The notes beneath the pieces are model-generated. The model was not told where the DNA came from, did not search any database, and saw nothing but the letters and a program-made list of their open reading frames with translations. This document shows, piece by piece, positions 17,237-26,966 of a stretch of DNA of 64,000 nucleotides (position 1 is the stretch's first letter; every line of letters starts with the position of its first letter). The DNA lies in the NCBI GenBank assembly GCA_902168185.1, contig CABHOV010000041.1, forward strand, positions 62,001 to 126,000. The letters run 5' to 3'. Both the position numbers and the translations under genes were made by a program. The DNA is from an uncultured Bacteroides sp. Lineage in GTDB: Bacteria; Bacteroidota; Bacteroidia; Cytophagales; Cyclobacteriaceae.

Positions 17237-19480
17237 TTAGTTATTCTTTTTGAATTGATCGAATCGCGATTCGGTAGTTTTCTTAGGGAATACGTTGTTG
17301 CTCATTTCAACATCGGCTAATTCAAAGTTAGGATCCAACACGATGTTTACAACTTCTTTCTCTTTCACGAAAACTTTAACAACCTCGTTTTCATTGATAC
17401 GCCAGATCTCTGCGGGGATGCGCTCGATTTCTTTTGAGCCATCTTTATACGTCCACTCGATCACCAGGGGAGTAACAAGACCTCCAACGTTTTTGAACTT
17501 TACCTGGTATATATTTTTGCCTTCGAGCTTTTTACGAACATCGTTATCGTTGATGCGACTTTTGAATTCACCATACATCTGGTCTGGTGTATTTGTCATA
17601 GTAAAAGGTTGAGGACCGCTGCTAAAGTCAGTGCCTGCACTACTTTTATTTTCGGCAACCAGGTCGCCTTTTTTAGTCTTTAAGTTTTTCTTTTCAGGAT
17701 CAACTTGTTCGGTTTTCAATTGAAACCATTTTACTTCATCAACGGCTACATCTACATTATCAACAGAGTAGAACCAGCCTCTCCAGAACCAATCGAGATC
17801 AACACCCGATGCATCTTCCATCGTACGGAAAAAATCTGCTGGCTTCGGATGTTTAAAAGCCCAACGCTCAGAGTATTCTTTGAACGCTTTATCGAACAAC
17901 TCAGGTCCCATTACAGTTTCACGAAGTAATGTGAGAGCTGCAGAAGGTTTGGTATATCCGTTCGCTCCAAATTCATTGTTGCGCATGTCATCACCATTGG
18001 TCATGATGGGACGCATCTGAGCTTTGTCACCTTTCATAAAAGGAACTATACCTTTTGGTGTACCATGCGAACTATATAATTCAGGATAGCGAACACGAAC
18101 CGTTTCTTTCTCCAGAAATGTATTCAACCCTTCATCCATCCACGTCCATTGACGTTCGTCAGAGTTAACAATCATTGGAAAGAAGTTGTGACCAACTTCA
18201 TGTACTACTACTTGTACAAGACCAACCAGTTTCTGTTGTGAATATGTACCATCTTTATTAGGACGTGATCCGTTGAAGCAGATCATCGGGTATTCCATTC
18301 CCTGGTTGGCAGTGTGAATGGAGTACGCTACCGGGTATGGATAATTGAAAGTACGTTCTGAATATATTTCAAGGGCATTCTTTATAGCCTTGGTAGATTC
18401 TTTCTCCCAAAGAGGATTACCTTCTTTCGGATACAACGACATGGCTAGTGGTGTTTTATCACCGGCCTTCACAGATTGTGCATCCCAGATAAACTTGCGT
18501 GATGAAGCAAATGCAAAGTCGCGTACGTTCTCTGCGTAAAATTCCCACGTTGCTTTTTTAGTAACTTTTGTTTTTTCCTTTTGCACAGCTTCCTCTTGTG
18601 TAACGATGAAGACAGGCTTATCATAACTCTTCTTGGCTTTTTCAAGACGTTCGATTTGTTCTTTGCTCAACACGTCTTTCGGATTTTGAATTGTACCCGT
18701 TGCTCCTACAATATGATCGGCAGGAACGGTAATGCGAACACGGTAATTTCCAAAGACTAATGCAAACTCGCTCTGCCCTAAGAACTGCTTGTTCTGCCAT
18801 CCTTCATAATCATCGAATACACACATGCGTGGAAACCACTGCGCGAAAGTATATACATAGTTGCCATCTTCCGGAAAGTATTCATATCCCCCACGTTGAT
18901 TGAAGATCTGGCGATTGTATTCGGTATAGCTCCACTCAACGGAGAATGTAAATTTCTCACCCGTCTTTAATGCAGCGGGAAGATCCACACGCATCATGGT
19001 TTGATTTATAGTATATGGAAGACTTTTACCTGCAGCATCTTTTACTGACTTGATAGTATAGCCACCTTTATAGTCAGATGTTTTTACACCTGTCATCATA
19101 TTGAAAAAACCTGCAGGCACAGAATCGCGCACTACACCCGTTTTTGTTTGAGACGTCATGTTATTGTCTGCGAGTATATTCTGATCCAACTGAAGCCACA
19201 GAAATGTTAATGACTCCGGTGAATTGTTATGATAGGTTACAGTTTCTGAACCAGTGAGTAACTGAGTTTTATCATCAACCTCTACATTGATCACATAATC
19301 TGCACGTTGTTGCCAGTAATTTTGGCCTGGCGCGCCCGCGCCTGTGCGATATGAATTTGGTGTCGGCAATACTTGATCAAGCTGTTCAAACTTTCCCTTC
19401 CAGGATTTTGCATCGGGCTGAGTCTGCGCAGAAACTCTGATCAGCACACAGGTTAATATAATAGCAAATAATACTCTCAT
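17237..19480 (-). CDS. M1 family zinc aminopeptidase, paralogue 2 (747 aa)
   Basis: Signal peptide, then the same domain plan as its neighbours: the WKGKFEQLDQ opening, the GMEYPM substrate motif, HEVGHNFFP and the third zinc ligand in WMDEGLNTF. All catalytic residues are intact, so it is a second active secreted aminopeptidase. Sequence and C-terminal tail (ESRFDQFKKNN) place it closest to paralogue 1. It is bounded downstream by a U-run terminator and upstream by a long inverted repeat, suggesting it can be transcribed independently of the other two. Confidence 0.9.
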   Translation of the reverse strand: MRVLFAIILTCVLIRVSAQTQPDAKSWKGKFEQLDQVLPTPNSYRTGAGAPGQNYWQQRADYVINVEVDDKTQLLTGSETVTYHNNSPESLTFLWLQLDQNILADNNMTSQTKTGVVRDSVPAGFFNMMTGVKTSDYKGGYTIKSVKDAAGKSLPYTINQTMMRVDLPAALKTGEKFTFSVEWSYTEYNRQIFNQRGGYEYFPEDGNYVYTFAQWFPRMCVFDDYEGWQNKQFLGQSEFALVFGNYRVRITVPADHIVGATGTIQNPKDVLSKEQIERLEKAKKSYDKPVFIVTQEEAVQKEKTKVTKKATWEFYAENVRDFAFASSRKFIWDAQSVKAGDKTPLAMSLYPKEGNPLWEKESTKAIKNALEIYSERTFNYPYPVAYSIHTANQGMEYPMICFNGSRPNKDGTYSQQKLVGLVQVVVHEVGHNFFPMIVNSDERQWTWMDEGLNTFLEKETVRVRYPELYSSHGTPKGIVPFMKGDKAQMRPIMTNGDDMRNNEFGANGYTKPSAALTLLRETVMGPELFDKAFKEYSERWAFKHPKPADFFRTMEDASGVDLDWFWRGWFYSVDNVDVAVDEVKWFQLKTEQVDPEKKNLKTKKGDLVAENKSSAGTDFSSGPQPFTMTNTPDQMYGEFKSRINDNDVRKKLEGKNIYQVKFKNVGGLVTPLVIEWTYKDGSKEIERIPAEIWRINENEVVKVFVKEKEVVNIVLDPNFELADVEMSNNVFPKKTTESRFDQFKKNN

Positions 19481-19502
19481 GTCTTTTTGATCTTTAACGC
19501 AT

Positions 19503-19556
19503 ATACCCTTTACACTGTAAATCGTTTTGCGAACGACTATATTGTGTAAAGGGTAT
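19503..19556. repeat. inverted repeat between M1 paralogues 2 and 3
   Basis: Perfect 13-bp arms (ATACCCTTTACAC at 19503-19515 and GTGTAAAGGGTAT at 19544-19556) enclose a 28-nt loop that can itself form a small TCGTT/AACGA stem. There is no U-run on either side. It may stop or process the transcript between the two M1 genes, or bind a regulator. Confidence 0.6.
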
Positions 19557-19570
19557 TTGTTGATGAACGT

Positions 19571-21796
19571 TTAATTATTTTTCTTTTTGAATTCGTCAAA
19601 CTTTGACGACTGAACTTTAGGGAACACGTTGTCTTGTGCATTTACATCGGTGATCTCCTGTAATGGATCGATCACGATGCTCGCTACTTCTTTCTCCTTC
19701 ACAAACACCTTGGTAACTTTGGTTTCATTAAGACGCCAAATCTCTGCTGGTATACGCTCGATTTCTTTTGAACCATCTTTATAGGTCCACTGAATAATTA
19801 CCGGCATAACAAGCCCGCCTTTGTTGCTCAGCGTTACTTCATATATATTCTTGTTCTGCAGTTTTTGCATCACTGCTTTGTCATCAATCTGACTTCTGAA
19901 TTCACCATACATGCGTGGGTCAGTAGTTGTCAAGCTAAAAGGTTCAGGGCCGTTGTTGAAGCTATCAAACTTTTTGTCACCACCTTTTGCATTGAGATCG
20001 CCTTGCTTTACTTTCAGATTTTTAGTTTCAGGATCAGTTTCAGATGTGCGCATCTTGAACCACTTCACCTGGTCAATAGATTGATCAACTACATCTGTAG
20101 TATAGAACCAACCTTTCCAGAACCAATCGAGATCAACAGCAGATGCATCTTCCATCGTACGGAAAAAGTCTGCAGGCTTCGGATGTTTGAATGCCCAGCG
20201 CTGTGCATATTCTTTGAAGGCCTTATCAAATAACTCTCTGCCCATAATGGTTTCGCGCAGCATGAATAAACCTGTTCCGGCCTTTGCATACTGTTCATTA
20301 CCAAATTGAATTACTTGTTCAGAGTTCACCATCAACGGACGCATTGAACTTTGATCACCTTTCATATAGGGAACGAGTGCTGCAGGTTTACCTCTATCGA
20401 AATCAATATCCGGATAGCGCTCAATCTCTGTTACCAGTTGAACAAATGTATTTACACCTTCATCCATCCAGGTTGTTTGGCGTTCATCATTGTTGATGAT
20501 CATCGGGAAAAAGTTGTGGCCAACTTCGTGCACGATAACACCCACCATACCTTTGCGAATAGCAGGAGTATAGGAACCATCTTTTGCCGGACGACCGTAG
20601 TTAAAACAGATCATCGGATATTCCATTCCCTGGTGTGCAGCATGAACAGATATAGCGACAGGGTAAGGGTAATCGATCGTCATGCGTGAGTATACTTCCA
20701 AAGCATTTTTTACAGCTCTGGTAGATTCTTTTTCCCATAGGGGATTACCTTCCTTCGGATAGAAAGACATAGCCAGTGGAGTCTTGCTGCCAATCTTTAC
20801 TGCTTGTGCGTCCCATATAAATTTACGAGATGTAGCGAAGGCGAAATCACGAACGTTATCAGCATGGAATTCCCAGGTCTTCTTCTCTTTTACTTTTGTT
20901 TTCTCACGTTGAACAGCTTCTTCCTGTGTAGCAATGATCACCGGTTTATCGAAAGAAGATTTCGCTTTTGTAAAGCGATCAAGTTGTGCTTTACTTAATA
21001 CTCCTTCCGGATTTTTCAATTGGCCAGTAGCCCCTACGATGTGATCGGCAGGTACTGTGATCTTTACTTTATAGTCACCGAATGGAAGCGCAAACTCGCC
21101 TTGTCCTAAAAATTGTTTATTCTGCCATCCTTCATAGTCGTCATATACACACATGCGTGGGAACCACTGCGCAATCACATACGAGTAATTTCCATCTTCC
21201 GGAAAATATTCAAACTGTGTACGCTCGCGAACACGAACACCGTCATTGATATTATATCCCCAATCAATAGAGAAAGAATATTTCTGACCAGGATTAAGCG
21301 GCTGTGGTAAATCAATCCGCATCATGGTATAATTAATAAGATATGGAAGGTCTTTGCCTGCAACATCTTTTACAGCTTTGATTTTGAAACCTCCATCAAA
21401 ATCGAAAAGATCATAAGTAGAGCCGGCTGATTTCGCATCAATAGAATCACGAAGTGTACCACCTCTTGTCTTCTGTGTCATGTTATCATCTGCCAACTTG
21501 TTTTGGTCCAGTTGTAGCCAGAGATAACGTAATACATCCGGAGAATTATTATGGTATGTTATAGTTTCGGAACCACTTATACTTTGGTTGTCGTCATTCA
21601 ATTCAACGCTGATTACGTAATCAGCTTTTTGTTGCCAGTACTTAGGGCCTGGTGCACCAGAGCCAGAGCGATATTCATTCGGCGTTGGCAGTTGCTGGTC
21701 AAGTTGTTCAAACTTGCCTTGCCACTTTGGCGTCTCCTGAGCCCACGCTGTCTGCATCATTACGACAAGGAGGGAAATTTTTAAAACACGCTTCAT
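19571..21796 (-). CDS. M1 family zinc aminopeptidase, paralogue 3 (741 aa)
   Basis: The start is taken at the ATG at 21794-21796, just before a signal peptide (MKRVLKISLLVVMMQTAWAQ). The longer frame would place eight polar residues ahead of the signal. HEVGHNFFP and the third ligand Glu in WMDEGVNTF are intact, with the same x18 spacing, and GMEYPM is present. It is the most diverged of the three copies (tail SSKFDEFKKKNN). It begins 16 bp downstream of the HupE/UreJ-like gene and is probably co-transcribed with it. The role is a secreted zinc aminopeptidase. Confidence 0.9.
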   Translation of the reverse strand: MKRVLKISLLVVMMQTAWAQETPKWQGKFEQLDQQLPTPNEYRSGSGAPGPKYWQQKADYVISVELNDDNQSISGSETITYHNNSPDVLRYLWLQLDQNKLADDNMTQKTRGGTLRDSIDAKSAGSTYDLFDFDGGFKIKAVKDVAGKDLPYLINYTMMRIDLPQPLNPGQKYSFSIDWGYNINDGVRVRERTQFEYFPEDGNYSYVIAQWFPRMCVYDDYEGWQNKQFLGQGEFALPFGDYKVKITVPADHIVGATGQLKNPEGVLSKAQLDRFTKAKSSFDKPVIIATQEEAVQREKTKVKEKKTWEFHADNVRDFAFATSRKFIWDAQAVKIGSKTPLAMSFYPKEGNPLWEKESTRAVKNALEVYSRMTIDYPYPVAISVHAAHQGMEYPMICFNYGRPAKDGSYTPAIRKGMVGVIVHEVGHNFFPMIINNDERQTTWMDEGVNTFVQLVTEIERYPDIDFDRGKPAALVPYMKGDQSSMRPLMVNSEQVIQFGNEQYAKAGTGLFMLRETIMGRELFDKAFKEYAQRWAFKHPKPADFFRTMEDASAVDLDWFWKGWFYTTDVVDQSIDQVKWFKMRTSETDPETKNLKVKQGDLNAKGGDKKFDSFNNGPEPFSLTTTDPRMYGEFRSQIDDKAVMQKLQNKNIYEVTLSNKGGLVMPVIIQWTYKDGSKEIERIPAEIWRLNETKVTKVFVKEKEVASIVIDPLQEITDVNAQDNVFPKVQSSKFDEFKKKNN

Positions 21797-21812
21797 ATAT
21801 AGGTTATAAGAG

Positions 21813-22406
21813 TTATTCAATCCAAAATGCTTTTTCTTTCAGTAACATCAAAGCGATGCCGGCTACCGCCGATGAGATAACCATTTTCCAGTCTCTACGG
21901 TTTACTCCAAACAAATCCACCAAAAGAAAAGCAGCTGTTAAAAAGATGGCAACAATAATTATCTGGCCTACCTCTAAGCCAAGATTAAAGGCCAATAACT
22001 GGGATATGATCCGTTCATCTTTTCCAAGAATACTTTTCAGGTAGTTTGAGAATCCCAAGCCATGAATCAATCCAAAAAATGCAGCGAAGAAGTAGTTTAA
22101 CTGGATAGGTCTTCCTGAAAGACTATCTTCATTTTTAAAAAGATTGGAAGCTGCAGTAATAAAAATCGTAAGTGGAATTAAGAATTCAATTAGCTCAGCT
22201 TTAACGGTAACGATTTCTAACGTTGATAGAGCTAATGTTATAGAGTGACCGATTGTAAACGCAGTCACCAGGATTAACACTTGCCGCCAGTCACGCATCA
22301 AGTATAAAGCACATAAAGCGACCACAAATAAAATATGATCGTAGCCATTCGCGTAATCCAGTATGTGATCCTTCCCTAAACCAAAATAGAGTTGAAACTC
22401 GCTCAT
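21813..22406 (-). CDS. HupE/UreJ-like membrane protein (197 aa)
   Basis: The protein has about six hydrophobic segments and the family signature GYDHILFVVAL near residue 20, followed by HSITLAL and FGLIHGLGF. His residues sit in membrane helices as in HupE/UreJ proteins. Characterised relatives carry nickel or cobalt into the cell, but this shorter subgroup is uncharacterised, so the substrate is inference. It is the first gene of a unit with M1 paralogue 3 and is divergent from the DUF6702 gene, with 183 bp between them. The two could share regulation. Confidence 0.8.
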   Translation of the reverse strand: MSEFQLYFGLGKDHILDYANGYDHILFVVALCALYLMRDWRQVLILVTAFTIGHSITLALSTLEIVTVKAELIEFLIPLTIFITAASNLFKNEDSLSGRPIQLNYFFAAFFGLIHGLGFSNYLKSILGKDERIISQLLAFNLGLEVGQIIIVAIFLTAAFLLVDLFGVNRRDWKMVISSAVAGIALMLLKEKAFWIE

Positions 22407-22589
22407 AGTTAACTAAATGAAAAAATTAAAAAGGCCACAAGTATAGAAGATAATTTTGATAAATGGCGCAGGTGCCTTGTGCTGCAACCCCTCAATTGCT
22501 GATGTGGCGAGCAACCCACATCATTTTTCGTTGAAATTATTCTTTCGGTATTATTTTTGGAAAGTAAATTTTGATTTATCCCGCTTTCC

Positions 22590-23096
22590 ATGATCGCATC
22601 ATTTTCTGTTTTATCATTTATTCAGAGCCTCATGCTTACGCTGATGCTTCACCCGCTTCATGTTTCTGTAACAGAAGTAGAGTATGATGAAAAAGATAAA
22701 GCGCTGGAAATAATGATGCGCGTTTTTGTTGACGACCTCGAGTTAACGATGCGTAATAAACTGAACCAACCGGAACTCGATATCACGGAGCCAAAAGGAA
22801 TGACACTCGATCAGATGGTGCTTCCTTATATTACAGAACATTTTAAATTGTCGTTGGACAACAAGCTGCAGAAAATTCATTACCTCGGTCATGAGAAAGA
22901 AGGCGAAGCTTTCATTTTTTTTATTGAAGTGAAGAATATAAAAAAATGGAAATCGATTCAGGTGATGAATGACATTATCATGGAAATACACGAAGACCAA
23001 TCGAACCTGGTACATGTTACCGTGAAAGGAAAAGTGAGAAGCCTTCGGCTCACAAAAAACAAGTCCCAAGATGTACTCACCTTTGATACGAAATAA
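22590..23096 (+). CDS. DUF6702 family protein (168 aa)
   Basis: A small exported-looking protein with a hydrophobic N-terminus (about residues 3-22), then LHPLHVSVTEVEYDEKDKAL and MMRVFVDDLE, features I associate with DUF6702 of Bacteroidota. The family has no known function. It stands back-to-back with the HupE/UreJ-like gene, and that neighbourhood with M1 peptidases is, to my knowledge, recurrent in Bacteroidota. The N-terminus lacks a clear cleavage site, so it may be a signal anchor. Nothing catalytic is visible. Confidence 0.7.
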   Translation: MIASFSVLSFIQSLMLTLMLHPLHVSVTEVEYDEKDKALEIMMRVFVDDLELTMRNKLNQPELDITEPKGMTLDQMVLPYITEHFKLSLDNKLQKIHYLGHEKEGEAFIFFIEVKNIKKWKSIQVMNDIIMEIHEDQSNLVHVTVKGKVRSLRLTKNKSQDVLTFDTK

Positions 23097-23164
23097 TATA
23101 GTGTCACATCACGTTGTTATAAGTGTTATAAAAAATTCGATCTTCGCAGCAAAATAAAGAACGC

Positions 23165-24175
23165 ATGAAGAACTCAGTGCTCGCTGCCTTGCTTCTGATA
23201 CTGGTGGTAGCTGGTTGTACAAAAGATGAGGAGGAGTGTGTCTCCAAACCCGAAATATCTGGCGAAAAAGTAGAAGTTATACTCGAGCAATTTCAGGACT
23301 CACTTGTAAATATCAAAAGTAAGGCTGCATTGGTATCGCTGCTTACGCGGCAACCTTTACTCCGTGACTATATATTCAGAAGGGCTGAATATCCAAGTGA
23401 TTCTGTTTTTCTCGATGAACTTTATGCAAGGTTTAACAATCCTCACCTCGATACATTGCTGCTCGAAACCAAGCGTGTATTCGGAGATGTTTCAGGATTG
23501 AAAGCAGAATTCGAAGAAGCTTTTACCAACATTAAATATTATTACCCCGACTTTACGCCTCCCAAAATTCAGACCGTGATTTCCGGCCTTGATACCGATA
23601 TGCTGGTGACTGATTCGTTGATTATAGTAAGCCTTGATTTTTATTTGGGAAGAGGAGCCAAGTATCGTCCGAAAAATGTTTATAACTATATACTTCGCAA
23701 GTATGATCCGGATGATATACTTCCTTCATCGATGTTGATATACGGCATCAGTGACCGGTTCAATAAAACAGATATGAAAGACAAGACGGTGCTAGCTGAT
23801 ATGATTGCGTATGGTAAATCATTTTACTTTGCCAAGCACATGCTTCCCTGCACACCCGACAGTGTGTTGATCTGGTATACTCCCGAGGAAGTAAAAGGCT
23901 CACGCGCGAATGAGGACTTGATCTGGGCACGCTTCATAGAGAGCAACGTGCTGTTCGCGACAAGTCACGTAGTAAAGAAGGATTACCTTGGAGAGCGACC
24001 GGTTACGATTCAGGTAGGTGAGAAGTGTCCAGGAAGAATTGGTCAATGGGTTGGATGGCGAATCGTAAATAAATATATGGAGTCCCACCCCGATATAACA
24101 TTGCCGCAGTTAATGAACACTGCTAATGCACAGCACCTGTTTAAAGAATCACACTATAAACCAAGGAAGCGATAG
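23165..24175 (+). CDS. gldB: GldB-like gliding motility lipoprotein (336 aa)
   Basis: A lipoprotein signal with lipobox VAGC places the lipidated Cys at residue 18. Family features of GldB follow: LDFYLGRGAKY, YILRKYDPDDILPSSM, MIAYGKSFYFAKHMLP, and a C-terminal GRIGQWVGWRIVNKYM. GldB is a lipoprotein required for gliding in Flavobacterium and is related to DUF2268-type metalloprotease-like proteins. In non-gliding relatives its role is unclear. It lies upstream of tpiA on the same strand, but a promoter element precedes tpiA, so it may be its own unit. Confidence 0.8.
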   Translation: MKNSVLAALLLILVVAGCTKDEEECVSKPEISGEKVEVILEQFQDSLVNIKSKAALVSLLTRQPLLRDYIFRRAEYPSDSVFLDELYARFNNPHLDTLLLETKRVFGDVSGLKAEFEEAFTNIKYYYPDFTPPKIQTVISGLDTDMLVTDSLIIVSLDFYLGRGAKYRPKNVYNYILRKYDPDDILPSSMLIYGISDRFNKTDMKDKTVLADMIAYGKSFYFAKHMLPCTPDSVLIWYTPEEVKGSRANEDLIWARFIESNVLFATSHVVKKDYLGERPVTIQVGEKCPGRIGQWVGWRIVNKYMESHPDITLPQLMNTANAQHLFKESHYKPRKR

Positions 24176-24272
24176 GGGTGGCGTAAAGGACAGAGACATA
24201 AACATAGAGCAACGGGTTCATGCAAATCTTTTCGCTTTCTATTTTAAACTTTCCGCTTTAAACTTCTCCTCC

Positions 24273-24280
24273 TATCTTTG
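24273..24280 (+). promoter_or_regulatory. candidate -7 promoter element for tpiA
   Basis: TATCTTTG matches the Bacteroidota consensus TAnnTTTG and would give a leader of about 35 nt before tpiA. The usual upstream TTG is not clear. Confidence 0.5.
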
Positions 24281-24319
24281 GAACCTTAGAAAAAATTCAA
24301 CCTTAATAAAAACTAGACT

Positions 24320-25081
24320 ATGCGCCAGAAAATTGTAGCCGGAAATTGGAAGATGAACAAGACTCTTGAAGAAGCAAACATCCTTGCATCTGAAATAACA
24401 GGTATGGTTGCTGACGAAGTAAAGGGCGATGTGAAAGTTATTTTTTGTGTTCCATTTCCATACTTGTTACCCATCAAGAATCAATTAGGTAACAATGCTA
24501 GAATTTCGGTTGGTGCACAAAATTGCAGCGAGCACGAATCAGGTGCCTACACAGGAGAGACTTCAGCTGCCATGTTGAAATCATTAGGCGTACCTTATGT
24601 TATTCTTGGACACAGTGAACGCAGACAATATTTCGGTGAAGATGCTGCGTTACTCGCGAAGAAAACAGATATAGCATTGAAGCATGGATTAACTCCAATC
24701 TTCTGCTGTGGCGAACCTCTTGAAGTACGCGAGAGCAACGGTCACGAAGCTCTTGTAAAGAAGCAAGTGGAAGAAAGTCTTTTCCATTTGGACGCGGATA
24801 CTATAAAGAAAATTATAATAGCCTACGAACCTGTGTGGGCAATCGGAACAGGAAAGACAGCGTCAGCACAACAAGCACAAGATATGCACGCAGTAATTCG
24901 TAAGCACCTGGCATCAAAGTACGGTCAGGCTGTTGCAGATTCTATTGCTATACTATATGGCGGTAGTGTAAATGCTGCCAATGCAAAAGAACTCTTTGCT
25001 TGCCCGGATGTAGACGGAGGTTTAGTTGGAGGAGCATCTTTGAAGTCAAGAGAATTTGCAGAAGTAATTAAAGGGGCGTAA
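24320..25081 (+). CDS. tpiA: triose-phosphate isomerase (253 aa)
   Basis: The enzyme interconverts dihydroxyacetone phosphate and glyceraldehyde 3-phosphate in glycolysis. The N-terminal GNWKMN contains the catalytic Lys11. GHSERR supplies the electrophilic His and AYEPVWAIGTGKTA supplies the catalytic Glu and the flexible loop. The phosphate-binding LYGGSVN and GGASL are near the C-terminus. Length and all active-site residues are standard. It is 14 bp upstream of prmA and likely co-transcribed with it. Confidence 0.98.
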   Translation: MRQKIVAGNWKMNKTLEEANILASEITGMVADEVKGDVKVIFCVPFPYLLPIKNQLGNNARISVGAQNCSEHESGAYTGETSAAMLKSLGVPYVILGHSERRQYFGEDAALLAKKTDIALKHGLTPIFCCGEPLEVRESNGHEALVKKQVEESLFHLDADTIKKIIIAYEPVWAIGTGKTASAQQAQDMHAVIRKHLASKYGQAVADSIAILYGGSVNAANAKELFACPDVDGGLVGGASLKSREFAEVIKGA

Positions 25082-25095
25082 GCACCAACACGATA

Positions 25096-25929
25096 ATGTA
25101 CTATACCCGCCTCCAAGTAATCTGTGATCCTGATTTTTCTGAAATCCTGATGGCCGAAATTGCAGAGGCGGGTTTCGATACTTTTATGGAGACAGAAAAA
25201 GGATTCGAAGCTTATGTGGAGTTGGAGAAATATGATAAAGAAAGACTGCAGTATATAAAGGACAGATATAGTCCGCAGACGTCACTTGTTTTTTACCAGG
25301 ATAGAATTCAAAAGCAGAACTGGAATGAAGAGTGGGAGAAAAGTTATCAGCCCATCATTGTTGATGACCGGTGTTTAATTCGCGCAGAGTTTCATAAGAT
25401 CGAAAAGGTATATCCATACGAAATTACGATCACTCCTAAAATGTCTTTTGGTACAGGTCACCATCAAACAACGTATTTGATGGTGAAGGCTCAAATGGAT
25501 ATAGATCATCGGCGCAAGCGTGTGATGGATGCAGGCTGTGGTACAGCTATACTTTCTGTTATGGCATCCAAACTTGGCGCGAAAGAAGTTATAGCATTTG
25601 ATATTGATGAATGGAGTGTGATCAATGGGCAGGAGAACATCGAAGTGAATCATGCCAACAACATTACTATACAGCAAGGTAAACTGAATGAACTCGCCAT
25701 CTCCGGAACATTTGATATTATCCTGGCAAACATTAATAAGAATGTTCTTCTCGAAGAAATAAAGTTATACCAGCAATATCTTATGGATGATGGTTTACTT
25801 TTATTGAGTGGTTTTTATACGCATGATATAGATGACCTTTTGAATGAAGGCGCAACGTTCAATTTGAAAGAAGTGCGGAGAGATGAACGTGAAACATGGG
25901 CTTCATTATTATTAAAAAAAGGAAAATAA
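25096..25929 (+). CDS. prmA: ribosomal protein L11 methyltransferase (277 aa)
   Basis: PrmA methylates ribosomal protein L11 using S-adenosylmethionine. The C-terminal half carries the SAM-binding motif DAGCGTAILS and a later ILANINKNVL motif that corresponds to the NxN/D substrate region of PrmA. FGTGHHQTT just before the SAM motif is also a hallmark. The N-terminal half is the L11-recognition domain. It is 14 bp behind tpiA, a common arrangement in this phylum. Confidence 0.95.
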   Translation: MYYTRLQVICDPDFSEILMAEIAEAGFDTFMETEKGFEAYVELEKYDKERLQYIKDRYSPQTSLVFYQDRIQKQNWNEEWEKSYQPIIVDDRCLIRAEFHKIEKVYPYEITITPKMSFGTGHHQTTYLMVKAQMDIDHRRKRVMDAGCGTAILSVMASKLGAKEVIAFDIDEWSVINGQENIEVNHANNITIQQGKLNELAISGTFDIILANINKNVLLEEIKLYQQYLMDDGLLLLSGFYTHDIDDLLNEGATFNLKEVRRDERETWASLLLKKGK

Positions 25930-25980
25930 TTACGTTGACTAAAATTTCGCGATTGCAGTACATTAAGACGTTCCAAGTTT

Positions 25981-26010
25981 TTGTTCCGTAGCATAGCGTT
26001 TCTATCTTTA
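25981..26010 (+). promoter_or_regulatory. candidate promoter of nadK
   Basis: TTG at 25981-25983 is followed after 19 bp by TATCTTTA at 26003-26010, close to the Bacteroidota TTG/TAnnTTTG pair with one mismatch at the last base. It would give a leader of about 38 nt. Confidence 0.5.
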
Positions 26011-26052
26011 ACAAGTAAAGACGGCTCAACAAAAACGTAAACGATATACCGC

Positions 26053-26928
26053 ATGCGCATCGCTGTACATGGAAAAGAATTTAACCGTCAGACAGCGCCA
26101 TTCATTACCCGTATCTTCGAAGTTTTAGCGCATCACAATTCCGGGATTCTCGTATCTGAGAAATTTAGTAAGTACCTGCGGACACCTGCTTTTAAAAATA
26201 TTAAGTTCGACACATTCGCGATTGGCGACCCTTTGACTGATGTTGATGCGATGATAAGCATCGGAGGCGATGGAACATTATTGGATTCGGTAACCTATAT
26301 TAGTAAACAGGAGATTCCTGTACTCGGCATTAATACAGGTCGCTTGGGATTCCTCGCCACAAACAGTAAAGAGGAAGCCGAGCATGCCATTACACAAGTT
26401 TGCGAAGGCAATTATACACTTGACCCGCGTTCAGTATTGAAGCTTGAGACTAACCAGGACGTTTTTGGAAATCTTAACTTCGCTCTCAACGATGTTACAA
26501 TTGTAAAGAAGGACAGCTCTTCCATGATCACTATCCACACGTATATAGATGGTGAGTTCTTAAATTCGTATTGGGCAGATGGAATAATTGTCGCTACTCC
26601 AACCGGATCTACCGGGTATTCTCTAAGTTGTGGAGGTCCACTCATATTTCCAAGGTCAGGCAATTTTGTAATAACACCTGTTAGTCCACATAATTTAACC
26701 GTGCGACCCATTATAGTTGCAGATGGATCTGAAATTACTTTTGGTGTCGAAGGGCGGAGTAAAAAATTTTTAATCTCACTCGATTCGCGGGTTGCTTCTG
26801 TTGATGCGACCATTAAGTTGACGGTATCGAAGGCAGATTTCAGGGTAAAACTGATACAACTTGAGGGACAACATTACTTCAAGACACTCCGCCAAAAGCT
26901 AAATTGGGGACTAGACATTCGGAATTAA
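26053..26928 (+). CDS. nadK: NAD kinase (291 aa)
   Basis: The enzyme phosphorylates NAD to NADP. The signature SIGGDGTLLDSV, followed by NTGRLGFLAT, LNDVTIV and TPTGSTGYSLSCGGP, is complete and in the usual order. The length is typical. It opens the conserved series nadK-DUF6089-uppS-bamA-ompH of Bacteroidota, in which it is probably only loosely connected to the envelope genes by function. Confidence 0.97.
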   Translation: MRIAVHGKEFNRQTAPFITRIFEVLAHHNSGILVSEKFSKYLRTPAFKNIKFDTFAIGDPLTDVDAMISIGGDGTLLDSVTYISKQEIPVLGINTGRLGFLATNSKEEAEHAITQVCEGNYTLDPRSVLKLETNQDVFGNLNFALNDVTIVKKDSSSMITIHTYIDGEFLNSYWADGIIVATPTGSTGYSLSCGGPLIFPRSGNFVITPVSPHNLTVRPIIVADGSEITFGVEGRSKKFLISLDSRVASVDATIKLTVSKADFRVKLIQLEGQHYFKTLRQKLNWGLDIRN

Positions 26929-26966
26929 TATTTACTTTTGTAATTCACTGATCTATAGACTTGTCT

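Noticed and set aside
19865-20689. Several plus-strand frames opposite M1 paralogue 3
   Set aside because: Similar shadows occur at the same relative places in the other M1 copies, which shows they come from the conserved gene on the minus strand.
22407-22589. The strand-switch gap between HupE and DUF6702 as a replication origin
   Set aside because: Gene direction changes here, but I find no DnaA-like boxes or strong AT-rich unwinding element.
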